A stretch of 64,000 nt of DNA. Source: Planctomycetota bacterium. Its GTDB lineage: Bacteria; Planctomycetota; UBA1135. Positions 58,126 through 64,000 of this stretch are shown here, piece after piece (within the stretch, counting starts at the first letter, position 1; the number at the start of each line of letters is the position of its first letter). Made by a program: the position numbers and the translations under genes. The stretch covers positions 249,058 through 313,057 of the forward strand of contig SHNF01000017.1 in assembly GCA_004295085.1 (NCBI GenBank), given 5' to 3'. The notes below the pieces were generated by a model, which was not told the origin of the DNA, did no database searches, and worked only from the letters and a program-made list of their open reading frames with translations.

Positions 58126-60308
58126 TTCTGCGGCGTCGGGTACACGGGCAGGCTGCGGTGCCCGGCGGCGTCGTAGGCCTCCAGCGCAAACAGCCAGTCG
58201 TCCTTGCTGAAGCCCTCCAGGGTGATCTCGGTGGCTTCGCCCACGTCGCGGCGCTGCGTCCAGTCGGGCTCGTGCGTGCGCCGCAGCAGCACCGCATAGC
58301 CGGCGGCGCCCGCGCACGGCTCCCAGGACAGCCGCGTGTGCGGCGACAGCCGGCGCGTGTCCATGCGCGTCGCCGGCGCCGGCGGCGCCAGGCCCAGCTC
58401 GCCGGCGGCGGCGGCCACGGCGGCGCTCACGCGGCTCACGAAGGCGAAGTCCACGAACTCGGGCAGGTCGCCGTACTGGGTGCCGTTCTCCACGCGCACG
58501 TTCTGGTGCTGCTGCGCGTAGTTCTCGTTCGGCTCGGTCAGGCGCACGGCGGGCCAGCCCAGCTCGTTGAAAGGCTTGTGGTCGCCGCCGCGCAGGTAGC
58601 GGTCCTGGCGGAAGATCAACGTGATGGCGAAGCCCGGGACCGCCGTCTCGCCGGCGCGCCGCAGGTAGCGGGCCAGCTGGCGGCTGGGCGCGTCGTTGTC
58701 GCTGCCGGTCACCTTGCCGGCGGCGGGCACGCCCTCGCTGAACACGCGCAGGCGCCACGGCTCCAGCCGGCCGTTGCTGCCGGTGGCCCCGCCCACGATG
58801 TCCATGGTGAACATGGCAGCCACTTCCTTGCCTTCCTTCTTCCATTGCTCGGCCTGGGCGCGCGAGCCGAGCAGTCCCTGCTCCTCGCCGGCCACGGCCA
58901 TGAACACCAGCGTGGCGCGCGGCTCCAGGCCGCCGAGCAGGCGCGCCGCCTCCAGCACCACGGCCGTGCCGCTGGCGTCGTCGTTGGCGCCCGGCGCGTC
59001 GCACTGCGAGTCCATGACGTTGCTGCACATGCTGTCGTAGTGGCCGGAGAGGACCACCAGGCGCCCAGGATCGGAGCCGGGCAGGGTCGCCACCACGTTC
59101 ACGATCTCGGCGCCGTCGGGCACGCGCGCGCCCTTTCCGACCTGGTGCGCCGCCAGCTCCACCTGCAGCCGGCCGCCGTGGTGCTCGGCGGAGATGCGCT
59201 CCAGCTCCTCCTGCAGCCAGTTGCGCGCGGCGCCGATGCCGCGCTTGCGATCCGAGGTGGAACTCAGGCTGTGGCGCGTGCCGAACCCCGCCAGCGTGCG
59301 GATGTCGCGCTCGATGCGCGCCGGGTCGGCGCGCGCGACCATGGCGCGCACGCCGGCGGCCGGCGCCAGGGCGGCGATGCGCGCCAGCAGCTCCGGATCG
59401 TCCGGCAGCTGTCCCGCGGCCGCCAGGCGCGGCGCCATCCCCAGCCACGCCGGATCGCGCGCGAACACGCGGCGCAGCAGCTCGAAGCCCTCGTCGGCGC
59501 CCTGCTGCACCAGTCCGACCGCTCTCCAGTAGCTCAGCTCCACCTGCTCGGCGTACAGCGCGTCGGCGCGCGTGTACTCGGCCAGGGCGCCCTCGGCGTC
59601 GCCGGCGGCCAGGCGCTCGTCGCCGGCGTTCGCTGCCGCGTAGGCGCGGTGCACGTTCAGCAGGCGGCGCAGCTCCTCCAGGGGCCGCGCATGATCCTCG
59701 ACGCGCAGGTCCACGAGCACTCCGCGCCAGGCCTGCTCGCGCTTGCGCCCGTCCACGATCAGGAGCGCCGCGCTCTGCATGCCGCGCGCGTCGCCCCCGG
59801 CCCGCTGCGCGGCCTCCAGGGCCGCGAGCAGGCGCTCGGCGAAGTCACCCTTGGCCTGGCGGTAGCCCGCGGCCATGGCCGGCACCACGCCCGCGTCCAG
59901 CATGATGTTGGCCTGCACGGAGAAGCCCTCGCCGACCACGTGCCCTGCGGCCGGAATGCAGCCCTTGCCGGTCCAGGCGTCGACCCCTCCGCGGGCGTCC
60001 ACGGCCGCCACCTGGCGCACGTCGCGGCCCTCGTCCGCGCCCACCCGCTTGTCCAGCGCCTCCTTCGGCGCCATCCCGGCGCGCAGGTCCTCCAGCAGCT
60101 CGGGGCCGTAGGCCTCGCGCGCGAACGACTGGGTCGCCACGGCGCCCACGCCCGCCTCCGCCCAGGTCACGACGCTGCCCACCGAGAACCAGTGGGACTG
60201 CACCGCGACGCCGAGCTGTCCGGTCTCCGGATCGCGCGCCACGATGGAGTAGGTCGAGACCGGGGGACTCGGGGCCTGGACCAGGAGCACGAGAGCCAGG
60301 GTGAACAT
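58122..60308 (-). CDS. secreted DUF1028-M28 peptidase fusion
   Basis: A 728-residue exported fusion. After a signal sequence (MFTLALVLLVQAPSPPV) residues 15-215 match DUF1028, an Ntn-hydrolase-like domain (STYSIVARDPETGQLGVAVQSHWFSVGSVV, AVATQSFA, VQANIML). A TPR-like linker follows. Residues 330-600 are an M28 aminopeptidase: VVLSGHYDSM, CDAPGANDDASGTAVVLEAARLL, AVAGEEQGLLGSRA with the catalytic Glu pair, FTMDIVGG and GGDHKPFNELGWPAVRLTE. A fibronectin-like tail ends the protein. ATG 60308 is chosen because TATCAT lies 7 nt upstream and overlaps the alternative ATG 60317. Likely function: peptide hydrolysis outside the cell. Confidence 0.9.
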   Translation of the reverse strand: MFTLALVLLVQAPSPPVSTYSIVARDPETGQLGVAVQSHWFSVGSVVTWAEAGVGAVATQSFAREAYGPELLEDLRAGMAPKEALDKRVGADEGRDVRQVAAVDARGGVDAWTGKGCIPAAGHVVGEGFSVQANIMLDAGVVPAMAAGYRQAKGDFAERLLAALEAAQRAGGDARGMQSAALLIVDGRKREQAWRGVLVDLRVEDHARPLEELRRLLNVHRAYAAANAGDERLAAGDAEGALAEYTRADALYAEQVELSYWRAVGLVQQGADEGFELLRRVFARDPAWLGMAPRLAAAGQLPDDPELLARIAALAPAAGVRAMVARADPARIERDIRTLAGFGTRHSLSSTSDRKRGIGAARNWLQEELERISAEHHGGRLQVELAAHQVGKGARVPDGAEIVNVVATLPGSDPGRLVVLSGHYDSMCSNVMDSQCDAPGANDDASGTAVVLEAARLLGGLEPRATLVFMAVAGEEQGLLGSRAQAEQWKKEGKEVAAMFTMDIVGGATGSNGRLEPWRLRVFSEGVPAAGKVTGSDNDAPSRQLARYLRRAGETAVPGFAITLIFRQDRYLRGGDHKPFNELGWPAVRLTEPNENYAQQHQNVRVENGTQYGDLPEFVDFAFVSRVSAAVAAAAGELGLAPPAPATRMDTRRLSPHTRLSWEPCAGAAGYAVLLRRTHEPDWTQRRDVGEATEITLEGFSKDDWLFALEAYDAAGHRSLPVYPTPQN

Positions 60309-60315
60309 ACTCCGC

Positions 60316-60321
60316 ATGATA
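60316..60321 (-). promoter_or_regulatory. -10 element (TATCAT) for the DUF1028-M28 gene
   Basis: On the minus strand TATCAT is 7 nt before ATG 60308. The rest of the divergent gap to 60462 shows only a TAGGAT (about 60434) upstream of the next gene. Confidence 0.45.
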
Positions 60322-60462
60322 GGCGCGGTGGGCCAGCGGCCTGGCCGGGATCCCTTCCAGGTTTTCGCAATCCTGGAAGCGTCCTGCCGGCAGGCCGCCC
60401 TGGATTGAACCGAATACCGCGGCCGGCACGGCGCTAGGATCGGCACGCCGGGTTCCTCTTGC

Positions 60463-60867
60463 ATGCAGTGTCCCGTGTGCCGCCTGGATCTGGCGATCGT
60501 CGAGCTCCAGGGCGTCGAGCTGGACGTGTGCGTGGACGGGCACGGTCTATGGTTCGACCGCGACGAGCTGGCGCAACTGTTCGAGCGCGCGAGGGTGGCG
60601 GAGGAGCTGGCGGACCTGGAGCAGGCGCTGGAGGGCCTGGAACGGGCCCGCAGCGCCCGGCGCTGCCCGCGCTGCGCCGGGCGCATGGACCAGGTGGCCT
60701 GGCGCCGGGACGGCGCCGTGGTGACGCTGGACCGCTGTCCGCACGCGCACGGCCTGTGGTTCGACCGCGGCGAGCTGGAGCAGCTCCTGCGCGCCGCATG
60801 CAGGGGGCACGCGCTCGCGCGCGTGCAAGGCTTCCTGCGGGACTACTGCCAGGGGTGGAACGCATGA
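60463..60867 (+). CDS. TFIIB-type zinc ribbon protein, two domains
   Basis: A 134-residue cytoplasmic protein with two zf-TFIIB modules: CPVCRLDL ... CVDGHGLWFDRDELAQL and CPRCAGRM ... CPHAHGLWFDRGELEQL, each with the GLWFDR(D/G)EL signature. A short charged helix separates them. Such proteins are small zinc-binding factors of unknown role, often near LemA or proteases. Its stop overlaps the lemA ATG, so it leads the zf-lemA-htpX unit. Start ATG 60463 is clear. Confidence 0.9.
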   Translation: MQCPVCRLDLAIVELQGVELDVCVDGHGLWFDRDELAQLFERARVAEELADLEQALEGLERARSARRCPRCAGRMDQVAWRRDGAVVTLDRCPHAHGLWFDRGELEQLLRAACRGHALARVQGFLRDYCQGWNA

Positions 60868-61412
60868 CCGGGCTGTGGATCGCATTGGCCATCGCCGCGA
60901 TCGCGGTGGCGTACTTCATCGTGCTGTACAACGGTCTGATCGCGGCGCGCAACGACGCGCGCAACGCCTGGGCGCAGATCGACGTGCAGCTCAAGCGCCG
61001 TCACGACCTGGTGCCGAACCTGGTGGCCGCGGTCAAGGGCTACATGCAACACGAGCGCGGCACCCTGGAATTGCTGGTGGCGGCGCGCAACCAGGCCGCG
61101 GAGGCGCGCGGCCCGGCCGCCCAGGGGGCCGCGGAAGGGGCCTTGAGCGGCGTGCTGGCGCGCTTCTTGGCGGTCGTCGAGGCCTATCCGGACCTGAAGG
61201 CCAACGCCAACTTCCGCGCCTTGCAGGAGGAACTGGCGTCCACCGAGAACCGCATCGCCTTCGCGCGCCAGGCCTACAACGACGAGGCCGCGCGCTACAA
61301 CACCCGGCGCGAGACCTTCCCGGCCAGGCTCATCAGCGGCGGCTTCCAGAAAGCCGAGTACTTCGAGCTGGAGAACCGCGCGCAGGCCGCGGTTCCTCCC
61401 GCCTCCTTCTGA
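60864..61412 (+). CDS. lemA: LemA family protein
   Basis: A 182-residue LemA protein: a single N-terminal membrane helix (LWIALAIAAIAVAYFIVLYNGLIAARN) followed by a four-helix bundle with the family motifs NAWAQIDVQLKRRHDLVPNLVAAVKGY, LQEELASTENRIAFARQAYNDEAARYNT and FPARLISGGFQKAEYFE. LemA proteins are anchored in the membrane with the bundle outside and are commonly encoded with HtpX-type proteases, as here. Their exact function is not settled. ATG 60864 overlaps the preceding stop. Confidence 0.95.
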   Translation: MTGLWIALAIAAIAVAYFIVLYNGLIAARNDARNAWAQIDVQLKRRHDLVPNLVAAVKGYMQHERGTLELLVAARNQAAEARGPAAQGAAEGALSGVLARFLAVVEAYPDLKANANFRALQEELASTENRIAFARQAYNDEAARYNTRRETFPARLISGGFQKAEYFELENRAQAAVPPASF

Positions 61413-61414
61413 GC

Positions 61415-62620
61415 ATGTGGGAGCAGATCCGCCGCAACCGCCGGCGCAGCGCGCTGGTCGTGGCCGCCATGGGCGTGCTCCTGGTCGCCACCGGCGCCGC
61501 GCTGGGCGGCCTGGCCGCTCAGAACGAGGCCGGGTTCCTGCTCGGCGCGGCCGTCGCCGGCGTCCTGTGGCTCATCCAATGGGGGATCACCGCCTCCCAG
61601 GGCGACCGCATCCTGCTGCGCGTCGCCGGCGCGAAGGAGGTCCGCAAGGCCGATCATCCCCAGCTCCACAACGTGGTCGAGGAGATGAGCATCGCTGCCA
61701 GCCTGGATCAGAAGCCGCGCGTGTGCCTGGTGGACGATCCCGCGCCCAACGCCTTTGCGGTCGGACGCAACCCGCGTGATGCCGCGGTGGCGGTCACCAC
61801 CGGGCTGCTGCGCCGCCTCGATCGCGACGAGCTGCAGGGCGTCATCGCCCACGAGATCGGCCACATCAAGAACCGGGACGTGGCGCTCATGACCACCGCC
61901 GGCATCATGCTGGGCGTGATCGTGCTGCTCAGCGAGATCGGCGCCCGGTCCCTGCGCTTCGGCGGCGTGCGCCACTCGCGCTCGTCGCGCAAGGGCGGCG
62001 GCGGCGCGATCGTCCTCGTGCTGGTCGTGGTCCTGATCATCCTGGCACCGCTGCTGGCGCAGCTGATCTATTTCGCCTTGTCGCGCCGGCGCGAGTACCT
62101 GGCGGACGCCTCGGCGGCGCGCTTCACGCGCTATCCCGAGGGGCTGGCGCGTGCCCTGGAGAAGATCGATGCCAGCGGCGTGCCGCTCGCGGACACCAGC
62201 AAGGTCACGGCACCCATGTACATCGCCCCGCCCGCGGCGTCGCGCCGGCGCGCCGTGGCCTCCTGGTTCTCCACGCACCCGCCGCTGTCCGAGCGCATCC
62301 GCATCCTGCGCGGGATGGCCGGCGGTGCCGGCTACGACGCCTACCAGAGCGCCTACCAGGAAGCGCGCGGCGGTACGCTCATGGGCGCGCGCACCGTGAG
62401 CGAGGCGCGTGATCTGCCCGCCCGCGCCGCGCTGGCCGAGGCTGGCGCCGTTCCCGCGGCAGAACGCGCCCGCGCCGCCAGCGACGCCTTCCTGGCCGCC
62501 TCCGGCTACGCCCGCCGGCCCTGCCCCTCCTGCACGGCGCTGCTCAAGCTGCCTCCGTCCCTGCAGGAGCGCGTGCTCAACTGTCCGCGCTGCGGTCAGC
62601 CGCTGCCACGCGCCGACTGA
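61415..62620 (+). CDS. M48 family metalloprotease (HtpX-like) with C-terminal zinc ribbon
   Basis: A 401-residue inner-membrane protease for membrane-protein quality control. Membrane helices lie near residues 15-55, 160-180 and 195-220. The active site is VIAHEIGHIKNRDVALMT (HExxH), with the third ligand in RRREYLADASAARFTRYPEGLARALEKI, and STHPPLSERIRIL near the end of the M48 domain. The C-terminus adds about 80 residues ending in CPSCTALLKLPPSLQERVLNCPRCG, a zinc ribbon absent from E. coli HtpX. ATG 61415 is 3 nt after the lemA stop, so it is part of the same unit. Confidence 0.93.
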   Translation: MWEQIRRNRRRSALVVAAMGVLLVATGAALGGLAAQNEAGFLLGAAVAGVLWLIQWGITASQGDRILLRVAGAKEVRKADHPQLHNVVEEMSIAASLDQKPRVCLVDDPAPNAFAVGRNPRDAAVAVTTGLLRRLDRDELQGVIAHEIGHIKNRDVALMTTAGIMLGVIVLLSEIGARSLRFGGVRHSRSSRKGGGGAIVLVLVVVLIILAPLLAQLIYFALSRRREYLADASAARFTRYPEGLARALEKIDASGVPLADTSKVTAPMYIAPPAASRRRAVASWFSTHPPLSERIRILRGMAGGAGYDAYQSAYQEARGGTLMGARTVSEARDLPARAALAEAGAVPAAERARAASDAFLAASGYARRPCPSCTALLKLPPSLQERVLNCPRCGQPLPRAD

Positions 62621-62627
62621 TCCGGCT

Positions 62628-63779
62628 CTACACCGCGCCGGCCTGGAAGGACCAGCCGAGGTCGGGCTCGAACTGGTGCTCGCGCGGCACGATGATGGCG
62701 TTCTTCATGCACACCTGCTCGCACAGCTTGCAGGAGACGCAGGCCTTCTTGTCCACCACGGCCAGCATGTCGCTCATGTGGCCGCCCTCGCCCTCGCGCG
62801 GCACCATCTCGATGCAGTCGAAGGGGCACACGTCCACGCAGTACGTGCAGCCGGTGCACAGCTCCTCGATGACCTCGGCCTTGGGGATCTCCTTGGGCTT
62901 GATGCGCTGCACGATCTCGCCGTCGCGGCCGGTGATGGCGTCGAACGGGCAGTAGATGCCGCACACCGAGCAGTTAATGCACAGCTTCGGATCGATATAG
63001 AAGATCTCTTTCGAGCCGCCCGTGATCGCGTTGGTGGGGCACACCTTCTCGCACACCGAGCAGCCGGTGCACAGGTCGGTGATGAAATGGCTGTGCCACT
63101 GGAACTCCGCCGCCGCCTCCCGGGTCGTGAAGACGTGCATCTCGAGCAGCCCGTGGCCGTCCAGGTGCTCTTTGACCTCCGCCGGCGCCGCCGGCAGGTC
63201 CAGGGCCAGGGTGAAGCGGTCCGGGAAGGCCGCGGAACGGTTGCACAGGGCCGCGCGCACCTTGGCGTCGCCCACCTTGGCCGACAGATACAGGCGCCGG
63301 CCGACCACCGTGGTCATGGTCTCGTAGTGCGGCATGGCGGCACCCAGCCCGTACTTGAAGCGGTCGCGCGTCGGGGGCAGCGAGCGCGCGAACTGCAGGC
63401 GCAGCTCGAAGTGCCCGGGCGCGACCTCGGCGAACTTGTAGTCGCGGCCGTAACGGCGGTCAAACTCGGCCGGATCCTCCTCGTAGCCCGACTTGAGGAA
63501 CTTGTCCCAGTCCTCTTCCCAGCCTTCGACCGCGACCAGCTTCACCTCTTCGCCTTCCGCGGCCGGCGGCAACTCCCCGGAGAAGGAGATGGCCTCGGTC
63601 GGGCAGATGTCCACCACCTTGCGTGGGTTCACGCTGGGGACAAAGGGCTCGTGGCCCTTGCGCGCACGCGCCTTGCGCTCGTCGCCGACCCCGTACATCT
63701 CGAAGATGTTGGTGAACTCGTTGGCGCAGGCATCGCAAGCGATGCACTTCTGCGGGTCTACGGCGAACGTGTCGGCCAT
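62628..63779 (-). CDS. multi-cluster 4Fe-4S ferredoxin-like protein
   Basis: A 383-residue iron-sulfur protein. Five clusters are predicted: an N-terminal CIACDACAN ... CPTEA, then CTGCSVCEKVCP, CINCSVCGIYCP, CTGCTYCVDVCP and CVSCKLCEQVCM in the C-terminal third. Residues 70-240 form a domain without Cys clusters, between the first and the other four. It may serve as an electron-transfer hub for an oxidoreductase; no catalytic partner is adjacent. ATG 63779 (MADTFAVDPQKCIACDACA) is preferred over GTG 63791. It converges on the HtpX gene. Confidence 0.88.
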   Translation of the reverse strand: MADTFAVDPQKCIACDACANEFTNIFEMYGVGDERKARARKGHEPFVPSVNPRKVVDICPTEAISFSGELPPAAEGEEVKLVAVEGWEEDWDKFLKSGYEEDPAEFDRRYGRDYKFAEVAPGHFELRLQFARSLPPTRDRFKYGLGAAMPHYETMTTVVGRRLYLSAKVGDAKVRAALCNRSAAFPDRFTLALDLPAAPAEVKEHLDGHGLLEMHVFTTREAAAEFQWHSHFITDLCTGCSVCEKVCPTNAITGGSKEIFYIDPKLCINCSVCGIYCPFDAITGRDGEIVQRIKPKEIPKAEVIEELCTGCTYCVDVCPFDCIEMVPREGEGGHMSDMLAVVDKKACVSCKLCEQVCMKNAIIVPREHQFEPDLGWSFQAGAV

Positions 63780-63896
63780 GGCGAGGCGCACCCGGAGGGT
63801 AGCCCGGTAGTCTAGGCGAGCCGGACTCCGCTCTCAACCGCCACGCGGATGCTATCCCCTTGAATCGAGCCGGCTTAGAGCAGGTTGCAACGGCCC

Positions 63897-63933
63897 GAGG
63901 GACCGCCATCCCGCGCCGGGGCGGCGGTCCCTC
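63897..63933 (-). terminator. strong hairpin downstream of the BNR gene
   Basis: A perfect 11-bp stem (GAGGGACCGCC with GGCGGTCCCTC) closes a 15-nt loop with an inner CCCG/CGGG stem. It follows the stop at 63951-63953 on the minus strand. No T-tract is present. The remaining gap to 63779 shows nothing else. Confidence 0.55.
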
Positions 63934-63950
63934 GTGATCGGCCGGCCGCA

Positions 63951-64000
63951 CTACGGCTGGGCGAAGGTCTCGCCGAAGTCGTCGCTGGACTCGCAGGCGT
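63951..64000 (-). CDS. C-terminal end of an Asp-box (BNR) repeat protein, cut by window edge
   Basis: Only the last 15 codons are visible: ACESSDDFGETFAQP then TAG. SSDDFGETF matches the SxDxGxTF Asp-box of sialidase/BNR-repeat propellers, so this is probably the end of an exported propeller protein. The length is short, so the assignment is tentative. Confidence 0.4.
   Translation of the reverse strand, partial: ACESSDDFGETFAQP

Noticed and set aside
57771..60437. 888-codon plus-strand frame opposite the M28 fusion
   Set aside because: Antisense shadow; the minus strand encodes complete DUF1028 and M28 domains.

Overview
The window is a very GC-rich (about 70% by eye), densely packed bacterial chromosome segment with no insertion sequence, prophage, rRNA or CRISPR array visible. 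Several things suggest a planctomycete-like bacterium: a 14-repeat WD40 protein whose N-terminus resembles planctomycetal WD40 proteins, secreted FG-GAP and YVTN-type propeller proteins, gluzincin-like secreted proteins, and many Sec-dependent or lipoprotein exports beside ordinary housekeeping genes. This placement is inferred from gene style, not from a phylogenetic marker.

Layout. 1-8.3 kb: a HAD-family gene cut by the left edge, an adenosine-deaminase-family enzyme, a WD40 protein behind a TetR regulator, DNA polymerase I (polA) and a DedA membrane protein. 8.3-12.8 kb: recJ, then a selenium block of selA, a selD that is itself a selenoprotein (in-frame TGA at codon 17), and selC (tRNA-Sec, anticodon TCA). 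12.8-17.6 kb: a membrane module of long NfeD, short NfeD, FloA, an unknown proline-rich membrane protein and a glutamate-cysteine-ligase-type enzyme. 17.9-23.5 kb: a secreted gluzincin-like protein, then lexA, a catalytically dead S24-like paralogue, a VOC protein and dinB (an SOS-type operon), followed by an FG-GAP protein. 23.7-29.2 kb: an ECF sigma factor, a membrane-anchored von Willebrand A protein that may act as its anti-sigma factor, and a second gluzincin-like protein. 29.2-41.1 kb: rmuC, a PhoD-like phosphatase, an unusual aminotransferase, an SH3-domain secreted protein, the ruvB-spoIID-tgt operon and a large lipoprotein. 41.2-47.5 kb: one tightly coupled operon of ubiE/menG, a CPBP protease, ubiX, a UbiA/MqnP prenyltransferase, a HolA-like protein, mutL and a Mut7-C protein. 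47.6-53.0 kb: two unknown secreted proteins, an inactive/active M16 peptidase pair and miaA. 53-64 kb: an endonuclease/exonuclease/phosphatase-family protein with an AsmA-like and a small membrane protein, a TPR membrane protein, a DUF1028-M28 fusion, a TFIIB-zinc/LemA/HtpX cluster, a multi-cluster ferredoxin and the tail of a BNR-repeat protein.

Three patterns run through the window. (1) Many transcription units start with a TANNNT-like -10 hexamer only 6-8 nt before the start codon, which points to widespread leaderless mRNAs and helps choose starts. (2) Operon genes are mostly joined by 4-nt ATGA, GTGA or TTGA overlaps. (3) A 30-nt palindromic repeat of constant architecture occurs at four intergenic sites. 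The best candidates for something new are the selenoprotein SelD with its selA/selC neighbours, the lexA-linked dead S24 protein, the dispersed repeat family and the leaderless promoters.
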